Source: Methylophilaceae bacterium LSUCC0717 | GTDB taxonomy: Bacteria > Pseudomonadota > Gammaproteobacteria > Burkholderiales > Methylophilaceae | Assembly (NCBI GenBank): GCA_024919195.1 | Contig: CP103436.1 | Coordinates: forward strand, 868,001 to 932,000 | Direction: 5' to 3' | Length of the DNA stretch: 64,000 nucleotides | In this document: piece after piece, positions 7,265 through 16,914 of the stretch | Position numbering within the stretch: position 1 is the stretch's first letter | Layout of the letters: each line of letters starts with the position of its first letter | The notes under the pieces: model-generated | Told to the model about the DNA's origin: nothing | Seen by the model: the letters and a program-made list of their open reading frames with translations, nothing else | Database searches by the model: none | Position numbers and translations under genes: made by a program

Positions 7265-9057
7265 TTATCATCCACCTTTAGAATTGCTAAAAAAGCTTCC
7301 TGAGGAATTTCTACATTGCCGACTTGCTTCATTCGCTTTTTCCCCTCTTTCTGTTTTTCAAGCAACTTTCTTTTTCTTGAAACATCTCCGCCATAACATT
7401 TAGCAAGGACATTTTTTCGCATAGCTTTAACAGTCTCTCTCGAGATAATATTTGCACCAATCGCAGCTTGAATAGCAACATCAAACATTTGGCGTGGTAT
7501 CAATTCTCTCATTTTAGCAGCTAGATCACGACCACGAAATTTACTATTTAAGCGGTGCACAATTGTTGAGAGAGCATCCACCCGCTCACCATTAACTAAG
7601 ATATCAAGCTTCACCAAATCTGAAGCTCTGAACTCAAGAAAATCATAATCCATAGAGGCATAACCTCGAGATACTGATTTAAGTTTGTCAAAGAAATCTA
7701 AGACGACCTCATTTAAAGGTATTTCATATGTGAGCATTACTTGCCTACCCAAATATTGCATATTTTTTTGAATGCCTCTTTTTTCATTTGCCAAAGTCAT
7801 GACAGGTCCAACATAATCTTGAGGTAGAAGGATATTTAAACTAATAATGGGTTCACGAATTTCTTCGATGGTCGATAAATCTGGAAGTTTTGATGGGTTT
7901 TCAATCTGTTTGACTTCCCCATTTTTTAACAATAACTCATATACAACTGTCGGAGCAGTAGTAATCAGCTCCATCTCATATTCACGCTCAAGTCGTTCCT
8001 GGATGATATCCATATGAAGCAACCCAAGAAAACCGCAACGAAAACCAAATCCTAGAGCGCTTGAGTTTTCTGGTTCGAAATTGAGAGACGCATCGTTTAA
8101 GCTTAATTTTTCAAGAGAGGTTCTTAAAGCTTCAAACTGATTTGATTCTACGGGATATAAACCTGCAAATACTTGTGGCTTAATCTCTCGAAAACCTGGA
8201 AGTGGTTTTTTTGCTGGATTTTGAGTCCCTGTAATCGTATCCCCTACTTTGGCCGTTGCTAATTCTTTTATGCCAGCAATAACAAATCCCACTTCACCCG
8301 CTACCAACTTGTCTTGAATGAGAGGCTTTGGCGTAAAAATGCCAATCTGATCAGCAGCATAATTTCTTCCAGAAGACATTAAGGTAATTTTGTCTTTGGT
8401 TGATAAAGTACCTTCAACAATTCTAACTAGCATGACCACGCCAACATAATTATCAAACCACGCGTCAATAATTAAGGCTTGCAGTGGGTTGTTTGGATCT
8501 CCCTTTGGAGCTGGGACAAAACTAACAATCTTCTCTAGGATGTCAGGAATGCCCAACCCTGTTTTAGCAGAGCAAGGGATAGCGTCACTTGCATCAATAC
8601 CAATAACATCCTCAATTTCTGTTTTAACACGCTCCGGATCAGCAGAGGCTAAGTCAATTTTATTTAATACAGTAAACACCTCAACATTTTGATCCAAAGC
8701 CGTATAACAGTTTGCTACTGTCTGCGCCTCCACTCCTTGTGAGGCATCAACAACCAATAAACCACCTTCACATGCAGCTAATGAGCGGCTAACTTCATAT
8801 GTAAAGTCAACATGTCCAGGGGTGTCAATTAAATTCAAGATATAGTCTTGATTATCTTTTGCTTTATATTTTAATGTCACTGTCTGGGCTTTGATCGTAA
8901 TGCCACGCTCACGCTCAAGATCCATGGAGTCTAAAACTTGATCATCCATTTCTCTATCAGCTAACCCCCCACATGACTGAATTAATCGGTCAGCTAAAGT
9001 CGATTTGCCATGATCAATATGGGCGATTATTGAAAAATTTCTTATATTTTTTTGCAT
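7261..9057 (-). CDS. lepA: Elongation factor 4 (LepA), ribosome back-translocating GTPase
   Basis: LepA is a translational GTPase related to EF-G. The 598-residue protein carries the P loop AHIDHGKST (residues 12-20), the DTPGHVDF switch and NKIDL. EF-G-like domains II, III and V follow, then the LepA-specific C-terminal domain, recognisable by the conserved [15 protein letters not shown] helix. It is the first gene of the lepA-lepB-rnc-era-recO-pdxJ-acpS-tcdA run and is separated from mucD by a hairpin terminator. Any promoter must lie in the short gap 9058-9082 or in the terminator itself. Confidence 0.97.
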   Translation of the reverse strand: MQKNIRNFSIIAHIDHGKSTLADRLIQSCGGLADREMDDQVLDSMDLERERGITIKAQTVTLKYKAKDNQDYILNLIDTPGHVDFTYEVSRSLAACEGGLLVVDASQGVEAQTVANCYTALDQNVEVFTVLNKIDLASADPERVKTEIEDVIGIDASDAIPCSAKTGLGIPDILEKIVSFVPAPKGDPNNPLQALIIDAWFDNYVGVVMLVRIVEGTLSTKDKITLMSSGRNYAADQIGIFTPKPLIQDKLVAGEVGFVIAGIKELATAKVGDTITGTQNPAKKPLPGFREIKPQVFAGLYPVESNQFEALRTSLEKLSLNDASLNFEPENSSALGFGFRCGFLGLLHMDIIQERLEREYEMELITTAPTVVYELLLKNGEVKQIENPSKLPDLSTIEEIREPIISLNILLPQDYVGPVMTLANEKRGIQKNMQYLGRQVMLTYEIPLNEVVLDFFDKLKSVSRGYASMDYDFLEFRASDLVKLDILVNGERVDALSTIVHRLNSKFRGRDLAAKMRELIPRQMFDVAIQAAIGANIISRETVKAMRKNVLAKCYGGDVSRKRKLLEKQKEGKKRMKQVGNVEIPQEAFLAILKVDDK

Positions 9058-9082
9058 GTACGGCTCTTACATTAAATAAAGA

Positions 9083-9100
9083 AAGGCGCCAAAGCGCCTT
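9083..9100 (-). terminator. Rho-independent terminator after mucD
   Basis: The 7-bp perfect stem AAGGCGC/GCGCCTT closes a 4-base loop. Read on the minus strand it is followed by TTTCTTTATTT. It lies about 30 bases past the mucD stop and just before lepA. It probably ends most transcripts of the sigma-E operon, although the interrupted T run suggests some read-through into lepA. Confidence 0.65.
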
Positions 9101-9130
9101 CCATCCAACGTGATTCTACCTGATCCAAAT

Positions 9131-10534
9131 TTAATTGGTTATTTTTATTGGGACATACAGGGTGTCTCCATTTCTGTATATCAATAAGGCAATTGTTTTT
9201 CCTTTTTTAACTTTCTTTAGGTCTTGGTTAAACGATTGAACTGAGCTGACTGGATTATTATTTAAACCTAATATCACATCACCTTTTCGTATACCTGCGT
9301 TTAAAGCAGCATCAGCGACATCTAATACAAGCACCCCTGCATTCTCTTTAATTTGTTTCTTCTGTTGAGGAGTTAAGTCTTTAACAGTTAAACCAATTCT
9401 ATTTTTTTGAGTTTGTTCATTATTTTTTCTGGCAACCACCATCTCTTCGGTTGGCATCTCACCAATGGTAATTTCCAACTGCTTTTCTTTACCCTGTCTT
9501 AGAATATTTACAGGAATTTTTGACCCTGGTTTAGTGGAAGATACAAATTTTGGCAAATCAGATGAAATTTTTATGTCATTCTCACCAAATTTTAATATTA
9601 CATCTCCAGGTTTTAAGCCACCTTTGTCTGCAGGAGATTCTTTTTCTACACCAGCAACTAAAGCGCCCTGGGTAGATTTCATATTGAACGATTCTGACAA
9701 TTCTTTACTGATTTCTTGAATGGCAATTCCTAGCCAGCCTCGAGATACTTTACCATCAGACTCCAGTTGTTCCGCTACATTGATAGCAACATCAATGGGA
9801 ATTGCAAATGATAAGCCCATATAGCCACCAGTTCTGGAATATATTTGGGAGTTGATACCCACCACTTCTCCTGAAGTATTGAATAATGGCCCTCCAGAAT
9901 TTCCTGGATTAATTGCCACATCAGTCTGGATAAATGGTACATAATTTTCTTGAGGAAGATTTCTACCCAACGCACTTACCACGCCAACGGTCATCGTACT
10001 TTCCAAACCAAAAGGGGATCCAATTGCAGCAACCCATTCACCAACTTTCAATTTACCTGGGTCACCGATTTTTACCTGTGGCAAATTATCTGCTTTGATT
10101 TTTAGAACAGCAACATCCGTTCTCTTATCAATACCCAAGACTTCTGCTTGAATTTCTTTTTGGTCGTTTAGTTTAACTATGACAGTATCAGCATCATTCA
10201 CCACATGAGCATTTGTAATAACAATGCCTTTGGAGTCAATAATAAAACCAGACCCAGTTCCCATCACTTGCTTTTCACGAGGCGCATTTCCATTAGGAGG
10301 CATACCTGGTAATCCTGGAATTCCAAATCTTTTAAAAAATTCTTGCAACTGTTCATCGTAAGGAAATGGAGGAGGATTGCCTGATGGAGTAGGCGCATTT
10401 TTGATTGATGTAATATTGACGACAGTTTTTCCTTGAGTTTCAGCCAGCTCAGTAAAATCTGGCAGTGTTACAGCAAATACAGAAACCGGAATAAGAAAAA
10501 CAAATAAGAGACCAATAAATTTGTTTAATTGCAT
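9131..10534 (-). CDS. mucD: Periplasmic serine protease MucD/DegP (Do family)
   Basis: This HtrA protease and chaperone degrades misfolded envelope proteins. A signal peptide (about residues 1-21, cleaved after VFA) precedes a trypsin-like domain with His110 (TNAHVV), Asp140 (KRTDVAVL) and Ser213 (GNSGGP). Two PDZ domains follow (about 260-350 and 370-467). The ATG at 10534 is preferred over an in-frame GTG at 10546, because it begins the signal peptide and has GGAG upstream. It is the last gene of the rpoE operon, as in Pseudomonas and betaproteobacteria. Confidence 0.93.
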   Translation of the reverse strand: MQLNKFIGLLFVFLIPVSVFAVTLPDFTELAETQGKTVVNITSIKNAPTPSGNPPPFPYDEQLQEFFKRFGIPGLPGMPPNGNAPREKQVMGTGSGFIIDSKGIVITNAHVVNDADTVIVKLNDQKEIQAEVLGIDKRTDVAVLKIKADNLPQVKIGDPGKLKVGEWVAAIGSPFGLESTMTVGVVSALGRNLPQENYVPFIQTDVAINPGNSGGPLFNTSGEVVGINSQIYSRTGGYMGLSFAIPIDVAINVAEQLESDGKVSRGWLGIAIQEISKELSESFNMKSTQGALVAGVEKESPADKGGLKPGDVILKFGENDIKISSDLPKFVSSTKPGSKIPVNILRQGKEKQLEITIGEMPTEEMVVARKNNEQTQKNRIGLTVKDLTPQQKKQIKENAGVLVLDVADAALNAGIRKGDVILGLNNNPVSSVQSFNQDLKKVKKGKTIALLIYRNGDTLYVPIKITN

Positions 10535-10559
10535 AAATACCAACACTCCATGTAATTGA

Positions 10560-10979
10560 TTAAATTTTACTCACAGTAATATCTAATTCAGCATTCATTG
10601 ATCGCACAACATAGCGACTCAACAAAAGACCAACGAAAAAACCCAAAATCAAACTAAAAATTGAAATTGGAATGTGATTACCAAATATATATTGGGCTAA
10701 TGCTAAAAAAATCAATACCGAAAGCAAAGGAATGAAATAAATAATTAATGAAATTTTCAATAATTTTTTTTCATCATAATGCATTTCTACAATATCGCCC
10801 TTTTTAAAGTTCTCTTCTGTATTGATTTGAATTTTATTTTTTTTATGGTTGAGTAATTTACCCCATAACGAATTGCCACAGCCTTGGGTTTGTCCACAAA
10901 GACCGCACGGTTTATCACGGTAGGACTCAACCGATATTTTATTCATGGAAACATCAACGACAATTCCTTTATCACTCAT
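10560..10979 (-). CDS. rseC: SoxR-reducing / sigma-E regulatory protein RseC (MucC)
   Basis: RseC is a small inner-membrane protein of the sigma-E locus, also linked to reduction of SoxR clusters. Its N-terminal part has the family's cysteine cluster CGLCGQTQGCG (Cys25, Cys28, Cys34), and two membrane segments lie near residues 72-92 and 95-115. The ATG overlaps the rseB stop by one base (TAATG). Assignment rests on the cysteine pattern, topology and operon position. Confidence 0.86.
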   Translation of the reverse strand: MSDKGIVVDVSMNKISVESYRDKPCGLCGQTQGCGNSLWGKLLNHKKNKIQINTEENFKKGDIVEMHYDEKKLLKISLIIYFIPLLSVLIFLALAQYIFGNHIPISIFSLILGFFVGLLLSRYVVRSMNAELDITVSKI

Positions 10980-11923
10980 TAATTCAATTTAACTTTATTA
11001 GTGATATAAGAAAGTGTTTGCATAGGAACTGCGCCAACAGCTAAAATTTGATAACCCTTTTTATATTCAGCATGAATATTACTAGAGCCTCTTTTCGATG
11101 ACCCTACTTGAGGCTTTTGATTCTTCGCTACAGGGTGAATAAATATTGAAATGTAAGAAAGTCCATCAGAATATATGATCTGATGCGCTATCGCGTTAAG
11201 TCCAGCATACCTTTTTGCACTATAACTAACCTCTTCAAAGCCGCTGGGGAGATCATTAATTGTCCAAAACTTTCTTACAGTCTCTTCAATATTTTTATTC
11301 TCATTGATGCTGTAAGCTATATCGTTGTTAATATTAGGTCTGAACCAGCTGATATCCTGACTTTTGAGAAACTCTATATTCGCAAAAGCGATATTTTCAA
11401 CCACTTTTTTATTGTTATCGATCACCATCATCTTTAGAGGCAAATGAGACTCTTTATCTAACCAAAGATGATAGTTATATCTGTTTTCATCTATCGGAGA
11501 TAACACCAACATTTGTGTTGCTCTTCCAGCAACTCTAAAGGTACCTCCATCTCCAATTGAATAACTGTCTTTTAATTTATCTAAATTAGATGGAAATATA
11601 TTAGGAAAAAGATGAGCATCCTTCTTTTTTTTGATTAAGATCTTATTTTGATCATTATCGTAGATAACAGCATCTGCTTCATGCATTAACAGCAGATTGT
11701 CTGCGCCATCAATCTTTTCAATTTTTAAAAACTCTTCACCCTCGTGGTTCACATGAATCATTTTCGTTGATTGAATATCTTGGTTTGAGTCGGTTGTATT
11801 AATAATTCCAGAGTAATTAAGATCATGGCTAGCCTTTGAGGCTTCACTAATTTTTAACCACAACTCATTTGATGATGCCGCTCCTGATATAAAGAGGCAA
11901 ATTAGCAACAGCAGTCTAAACAT
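10979..11923 (-). CDS. rseB: Sigma-E factor regulatory protein RseB (MucB)
   Basis: RseB is a periplasmic protein that binds the outer domain of anti-sigma factor RseA and shields it from protease cleavage. The 314-residue protein has a signal peptide (about 1-17) and two parts: an N-terminal LolA/LolB-like half and a smaller C-terminal domain ending near residue 310. It lies 3 bases after rseA and overlaps rseC by one base. Sequence similarity in this family is modest, so the call leans on synteny. Confidence 0.88.
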   Translation of the reverse strand: MFRLLLLICLFISGAASSNELWLKISEASKASHDLNYSGIINTTDSNQDIQSTKMIHVNHEGEEFLKIEKIDGADNLLLMHEADAVIYDNDQNKILIKKKKDAHLFPNIFPSNLDKLKDSYSIGDGGTFRVAGRATQMLVLSPIDENRYNYHLWLDKESHLPLKMMVIDNNKKVVENIAFANIEFLKSQDISWFRPNINNDIAYSINENKNIEETVRKFWTINDLPSGFEEVSYSAKRYAGLNAIAHQIIYSDGLSYISIFIHPVAKNQKPQVGSSKRGSSNIHAEYKKGYQILAVGAVPMQTLSYITNKVKLN

Positions 11924-11926
11924 AAT

Positions 11927-12397
11927 CTATATATTAGGCTGGTAGCCTGCTTCTAAAAAATAATTAGGATTTCTTGTTGTTGTTGAAAAGTGATCTTCAA
12001 TAATCTCTTGTGAAATCGAGTCAGCAGCTAAAAAATCACTGGAGCTTGATGATCCAATATTTGAGAAATTATTGACTGCCCATGAAATAGCAAAAGCAGC
12101 AATCAATCCTAGTGCAAATACTAATAAATATTTTCTGTAATCAATCGTTGCGGTAGATTGATTATTACGGATAAAGCCGTTATTAAACTGTGTTGGTTCG
12201 TCATGAATTTTGGACATGATCTTATCAGTTAACTCTGGATTAACATCATAATAATCATTTCGCATAACATCGCTAATCATTTGATAAGTTCTGTAACTTG
12301 ACAAAGCTGATGAGTGTTTGGAAAGCTCATTCAAACCATGATCAAGGTCTTTTCCTTTTAATTCGTTATCGATAATTGATGAAATGTTTTCTGACAT
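11927..12397 (-). CDS. rseA: Anti-sigma-E factor RseA (MucA)
   Basis: RseA holds sigma-E at the membrane. The N-terminal cytoplasmic part (residues 1-85, with the helical MSENISSIIDNELKG start typical of anti-sigma domains) is followed by one membrane segment at about 88-108. A short periplasmic tail follows, where DegS-type cleavage would occur. At 156 residues it is shorter than E. coli RseA (216). It lies between rpoE and rseB on the same strand. Confidence 0.87.
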   Translation of the reverse strand: MSENISSIIDNELKGKDLDHGLNELSKHSSALSSYRTYQMISDVMRNDYYDVNPELTDKIMSKIHDEPTQFNNGFIRNNQSTATIDYRKYLLVFALGLIAAFAISWAVNNFSNIGSSSSSDFLAADSISQEIIEDHFSTTTRNPNYFLEAGYQPNI

Positions 12398-12427
12398 ACC
12401 TAACTAGTTCCTAAAAAAATATTATTG

Positions 12428-13117
12428 TTACCATCGTTTATTCGATGTTTCAATTAGTGGTTTTAATTTTTCCGCAATGGATTCACGGGCCCTAAATATT
12501 CTTGAACGCACTGTCCCAATAGGGCAATCCATGATTTCTGCAATTTCCTCATAGCTTAACCCATCCATCTCTCGAAGTGTAATCGCAGACCTTAACTCTT
12601 CGGGTAAATGCTCAATCGTTTCATTAACGGTTTGGGCAATTTCTTTGGTCATCATTGAGCTTTCAGGCGTCTCATATGACCTTAAATCTGATGCCTCGTC
12701 GAAGTTTTCAATATCTTCTATCTCCACCTCATTCATGGCCTTCGGTCGTCGACCAAGTGACATTAAGTGGTTTTTTGCTGTATTAACGCCTATTCTATAA
12801 AGCCATGTGTAGAAGGCACTATCACCTCGGAAATTATTAATAGCTCGATAAGCTTTGATAAATGAATCCTGAACGATATCCTCTATCTCGGATTGATCAC
12901 GCACCATCCTAGATAGTAAACGGTATAATTTTTTGTGGTATTTTTCTACAAGCACACCAAAGGCTTGTTTATCACCTTTTTGTGACTTTTCAACAAGTTT
13001 TTGATCTATTTCACGCTCCGGATTTTTCGGAGGAAAGTTCATATTTTCTTTATTTTGTGTGTCAGGTTTTTCACTGTACACTCTTCTTGTAGATTCAACA
13101 ACTTTTAAATTACGCAT
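12428..13117 (-). CDS. rpoE: RNA polymerase sigma factor RpoE (sigma-E/AlgU)
   Basis: This extracytoplasmic-function sigma factor governs the envelope stress response. Region 2 (YRLLSRMVRDQSEIEDIVQ) and region 4 (SYEEIAEIMDCPIGTVRSR) are complete. The chosen ATG is preceded by AAGGAAAGG, an excellent ribosome site, but gives about 30-35 residues ahead of the usual EREIDQKLVEK start. An internal ATG at 13042 is an alternative with a poor ribosome site. It heads rseA-rseB-rseC-mucD and is divergent from nadB, as in many gamma- and betaproteobacteria. Confidence 0.94.
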   Translation of the reverse strand: MRNLKVVESTRRVYSEKPDTQNKENMNFPPKNPEREIDQKLVEKSQKGDKQAFGVLVEKYHKKLYRLLSRMVRDQSEIEDIVQDSFIKAYRAINNFRGDSAFYTWLYRIGVNTAKNHLMSLGRRPKAMNEVEIEDIENFDEASDLRSYETPESSMMTKEIAQTVNETIEHLPEELRSAITLREMDGLSYEEIAEIMDCPIGTVRSRIFRARESIAEKLKPLIETSNKRW

Positions 13118-13175
13118 ATTTAGCCTTTCCTTAATTTAATGGATAGACGAGAGCAAAAAAGGTTCAACAATTTCA

Positions 13176-14753
13176 ATGAAATTTGACGTATTAATTATAG
13201 GTGGAGGTCTTGCCGGCTTAGCCACCGCAATAAAGTTTGATAATGCTGTCACAGTAGCACTAATAATCAAAAAAAATTTCTCAACCAGTTCTAGTCACTG
13301 GGCGCAAGGAGGTGTTGCTGGAGTGCTCAATAAAGATGATAAATTGGAGCTTCATGAACAAGACACACTTGTTGCAGGAGCTGGGCTATGTAATAAAGAT
13401 GCCGTTAAATTTGTAGTTGAAAATAGTGAGCAGTCTATCCAATGGTTAATTGATCAAGGCATTGAATTCACCAAAACCAAGGATAATCAATCACTTCATC
13501 TTACAAAGGAAGGTGGACATTCGTTAAATCGCATAGCCCATGTTGCTGACTTCACCGGAAAGGCCATACAAGAAAAATTAATTGAACAGGTTAATACAAA
13601 AAAAAATATTACTATTTTTGAAAACCATACGGCTGTCGATTTAATTACAAACAAAAAAATTAATCAAAAAAATTCAACCAATAAATGTTTAGGTGCCTAT
13701 ATTCTTAACAATCAAACTGGCCAAGTTATCTCCATATCGGCAAAAAAAACAGTGTTAGCATCGGGTGGAGTATCAAAAGCCTATCTATACACTACCAATC
13801 CACCAGTAAGTACCGGAGATGGGATTGCGATGGCTTGGCGTGCTGGATGTGAAATAAAAAATATGGAGTTTATTCAATTTCACCCCACCTGTTTATTCCA
13901 TCCAATGGAAAGATCGTTTTTGATTTCAGAGACTTTAAGAGGTGAAGGTGGAGTATTAAAACTGCCTAATAAAGAAAAATTTATGCATAAATACCACCCA
14001 TTAGCCGACTTGGCTCCTAGAGATATTGTTGCTCGAGCTATTGATAATGAAATGAAGCAACATGGTTTAGAGTATGTATTGCTTGACATCACGATGCTTG
14101 ATGCTGATTTTATAAAAAAACGCTTTCCTAGTATTTATGAACATTGCTACAAACTTGGTATCGACATTACTCAAGAGGCTATTCCTGTTGTCCCTGCTGC
14201 CCACTATACTTGTGGGGGTGTCACAACAGACCTTCACGCAAAAACAACTATTGATGGATTGTATGCAGTTGGTGAAACAGCATGTACTGGACTTCATGGA
14301 GCGAATCGTCTCGCAAGCAATTCACTGCTCGAGTGCCTCGTTTTTTCATCTGCAGCAGTAAAACATATTTCAAATTGCCTGCATGAATCAAACAATGAAG
14401 CACTTCCTTCATGGGACGAAAGTCGGGTTAGCAACCCTGATGAAGCGGTCATGATTTTACAGACATGGAATGAATTAAGAAGATTTATGTGGAATTATGT
14501 AGGCATTGTCAGAACCAATCAAAGATTGAAAAGAGCCTTTGATCGCATTGAAATATTAAAGGATGAAATTCAACACTATTATAAAAACTTTATCATCAGC
14601 CCTGATTTGCTCGAGTTGAGAAATCTTCTGCAAGTATCAGAGCTGATCATTCTTTCTGCGATATCAAGAAAAGAAAGTCGTGGGTTACACTTCAGCAAAG
14701 ATTTTCCTGAAAAACTAGATCACGCAGAAGATACAGTGCTAAGATTAGATTAA
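13176..14753 (+). CDS. nadB: L-aspartate oxidase NadB
   Basis: NadB oxidises L-aspartate to iminoaspartate, the first step of de novo NAD synthesis. The FAD-binding Rossmann motif GGGLAG is at residues 9-14. The active-site region SHWAQGGVAG, the HTADFTG-like HVADFTG block and the C-terminal flavin motif GLHGANRLASNSLLE are present. At 525 residues it is full length. It is divergent from rpoE with a 58-base gap and has no obvious Shine-Dalgarno sequence. nadE, the last enzyme of the pathway, is also in this window. Confidence 0.95.
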   Translation: MKFDVLIIGGGLAGLATAIKFDNAVTVALIIKKNFSTSSSHWAQGGVAGVLNKDDKLELHEQDTLVAGAGLCNKDAVKFVVENSEQSIQWLIDQGIEFTKTKDNQSLHLTKEGGHSLNRIAHVADFTGKAIQEKLIEQVNTKKNITIFENHTAVDLITNKKINQKNSTNKCLGAYILNNQTGQVISISAKKTVLASGGVSKAYLYTTNPPVSTGDGIAMAWRAGCEIKNMEFIQFHPTCLFHPMERSFLISETLRGEGGVLKLPNKEKFMHKYHPLADLAPRDIVARAIDNEMKQHGLEYVLLDITMLDADFIKKRFPSIYEHCYKLGIDITQEAIPVVPAAHYTCGGVTTDLHAKTTIDGLYAVGETACTGLHGANRLASNSLLECLVFSSAAVKHISNCLHESNNEALPSWDESRVSNPDEAVMILQTWNELRRFMWNYVGIVRTNQRLKRAFDRIEILKDEIQHYYKNFIISPDLLELRNLLQVSELIILSAISRKESRGLHFSKDFPEKLDHAEDTVLRLD

Positions 14754-14771
14754 ATTATTAATGGAAATATT

Positions 14772-15254
14772 ATGAAAATATCAATGAACACAGTGGTGAC
14801 AATTGACTTTGAATTGAAAGACAGTGACGGTCAAACTCTTGAAAAAAGTAATCAGCCGATTTCTTATCTGCATGGAGGTTTTGATAATATTTTCCCAAAA
14901 ATTGAAGAGTCATTACACGGTAAAGACAAAGGGGATACTGTTGAGGTCTCACTAGAACCAAAAGATGCTTTTGGTGATTATGACGAAAGCCTGGTAAATA
15001 TTGAATCAGCAGATAAATTTCCAGAAAAAAATGTAAAGGTTGGAATGCAATTTGAAGGAGAGGATGAATCGGGTGAGGTCATAGTTTTTACAGTGACTGA
15101 CGTTGCTGACGGTAAAGTTGTTGTCGATGGCAACCATCCCTGGGCAGGTCAGAGGGTCCTATTTAAAGCTACAGTTATTGACGTAAGATCAGCTAATCAA
15201 GAAGAGATTGAGCATAAACATGTGCATGGGCCTGGTGGGCACCACCATCACTGA
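14772..15254 (+). CDS. slyD: FKBP-type peptidyl-prolyl isomerase SlyD
   Basis: SlyD is a cytosolic prolyl isomerase and chaperone with a metal-binding tail. The FKBP core is split by the insert-in-flap domain (about residues 70-130). The C-terminus is histidine-rich (HKHVHGPGGHHHH), as in nickel-binding SlyD. At 160 residues it is shorter than E. coli SlyD (196). It has no signal peptide. The stop overlaps the end of the convergent suhB gene by 7 bases. Confidence 0.9.
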   Translation: MKISMNTVVTIDFELKDSDGQTLEKSNQPISYLHGGFDNIFPKIEESLHGKDKGDTVEVSLEPKDAFGDYDESLVNIESADKFPEKNVKVGMQFEGEDESGEVIVFTVTDVADGKVVVDGNHPWAGQRVLFKATVIDVRSANQEEIEHKHVHGPGGHHHH

Positions 15255-16051
15255 TTTTTTAACTCCTCGCTCATATTTTTTTGAATAATTTTTATAAAGT
15301 CACCGTAAATCTTTCCGTTAGCAGCGACAATATTTCCGGTCTTCATCCAAGCCTGTTTTTCATTAAAATCTGAAACAATTCCACCAGCTTCTTTTACCAG
15401 CAAGGCCCCCGCAGCAATATCCCATTTGGATAGTCCAATTTCCCAGAAACCATCAAACCATCCCGCCGCAACATAAGCTAAATCAAGGGCAGCTGAACCT
15501 GGTCGTCTCAAACCAGAAGTATTAGTGATCATCTCTTCAAACATTTTTAAATAGCAAGGCAAGTGAGCAAAGTCTCTGAATGGAAAACCGGTACCTATAA
15601 TAGATTCTTTTAACTTTGCTTTTTTTGAAACACGGATACGCTTATCATTTAAATAAGCTCCTGCTCCTTTAGTTGCAGTAAATAAATCATTACGATTTGG
15701 ATCGTATATCACTGCATGGGTTATGTCGCCCTTGTGCATTAACGCAATGGATATGCAATATTGTGGAAACTGATGTAAAAAGTTAGTGGTTCCATCTAAT
15801 GGATCGATTATCCAAATGTAATCAGCATCTTTATCTGAAAATCCAGATTCTTCACCTAAAAAACCATGGGTTGGATAAGCCGTCTTTAGAATGTTAATAA
15901 TTGCTTCCTCAGAGGCAATATCAACTTCAGAAACAAAATCATTGGCAGATTTGTTTTTTATAGTTAGTTGGTCGATATCTTCGGCGGCTCGTAATATAAT
16001 AGAGCCTGCCTGGCGTGCTGCCTTAACAGCAGTATTAAGCATAGGGTGCAT
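15248..16051 (-). CDS. suhB: Inositol-1-monophosphatase family protein SuhB
   Basis: SuhB is a Mg-dependent phosphatase that in bacteria also binds NusA and takes part in rRNA antitermination. Metal ligands lie in GEES (residues 66-69), DPLDGTTNF (83-91) and the late WDIAAGALLVKEAGG motif. At 267 residues it is full length. It is divergent from trmJ, reproducing the suhB/trmJ/iscR neighbourhood of many proteobacteria. Its presence fits the boxA-dependent rRNA operon at the start of the window. Confidence 0.93.
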   Translation of the reverse strand: MHPMLNTAVKAARQAGSIILRAAEDIDQLTIKNKSANDFVSEVDIASEEAIINILKTAYPTHGFLGEESGFSDKDADYIWIIDPLDGTTNFLHQFPQYCISIALMHKGDITHAVIYDPNRNDLFTATKGAGAYLNDKRIRVSKKAKLKESIIGTGFPFRDFAHLPCYLKMFEEMITNTSGLRRPGSAALDLAYVAAGWFDGFWEIGLSKWDIAAGALLVKEAGGIVSDFNEKQAWMKTGNIVAANGKIYGDFIKIIQKNMSEELKNQ

Positions 16052-16108
16052 TGATTTACCGTTTATTTAATTAAATTGTTCAAACTTGTGCCATTTTAAA
16101 GGATTTCC

Positions 16109-16840
16109 ATGAATTCAAAAAATGATATTTTTAAAAATATTAAATTTGTCTTGTCACACACAAGTCATCCAGGAAATATAGGGTCATCAGCAAGGGCGAT
16201 TAAAACAATGGGGTTTGCTCAATTATCCCTAATAAATCCTGAGAAATTTCCACATGAGGATGCAGACGCACTCGCGTCAAGTGCGAAGGATTTGCTGCAA
16301 CATGCACAAGTTGCCAGCAGCCTCGAAGAGGTTACAGCTGATTGTAATGTTTTAATTGGTTTGACAGCTCGTAAAAGAGAGCTCACCCAAGAGCACCTCT
16401 CCATTGAAGAAATTGCTCAGAAAATTATTGAATTAAAAAATAATAAATTTGCCCTTCTTTTTGGCAATGAGACATCTGGATTGAAAAATGAAGAAATACA
16501 ACACTGCCATTATTTAGCATACATAGACGCTAATAAGAAATACTCGTCGCTTAACCTATCTCAGGCAGTTCAAGTCACTGCGTATGAGTTGAGAAAAAAT
16601 TTTAATAAGAAAGAATTTGATGTAGCGATTAAAGAAAAAAAGCTGGCTACCTTTGAGGAACAAAACGGTTTCTACGAACATTTGGAATCAACTCTAAATG
16701 AGCTTGGATTTCTTGAGAAAATTCAAGGCAAAAGATTAATGCATAGACTTCGTCTGATGTTTAATAGAATCCAGATGGATGAAGATGAAGTAAATATCTT
16801 AAGAGGGATACTGAATCAAATTAGTAAAAAAATTGATTAA
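16109..16840 (+). CDS. trmJ: tRNA (cytidine/uridine-2'-O-)-methyltransferase TrmJ
   Basis: TrmJ methylates the ribose of nucleotide 32 in several tRNAs, using S-adenosylmethionine. The SPOUT-class N-terminal domain shows the family pattern: VLSHTSHPGNIGSSARAIK near residues 13-31, FGNETSGL near 127 and a knot strand SLNLSQAVQV near 152. A helical C-terminal extension of the TrmJ type completes 243 residues. AAAGGA lies upstream of the ATG. It precedes cysE and the isc operon, as in E. coli and relatives. Confidence 0.92.
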   Translation: MNSKNDIFKNIKFVLSHTSHPGNIGSSARAIKTMGFAQLSLINPEKFPHEDADALASSAKDLLQHAQVASSLEEVTADCNVLIGLTARKRELTQEHLSIEEIAQKIIELKNNKFALLFGNETSGLKNEEIQHCHYLAYIDANKKYSSLNLSQAVQVTAYELRKNFNKKEFDVAIKEKKLATFEEQNGFYEHLESTLNELGFLEKIQGKRLMHRLRLMFNRIQMDEDEVNILRGILNQISKKID

Positions 16841-16914
16841 AACCAAGTATTTTACTCAGTTATTATTTATGATAGTATGCTCAGTCTTAATTAATATTGA
16901 ATGATCTTAATAAT

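Noticed and set aside
13118-13175. Sigma-E autoregulatory promoter upstream of rpoE
   Set aside because: GAACCTT and TCTAT are present on the minus strand but only about 12 bases apart, against the usual 16 or so, so I do not call it.
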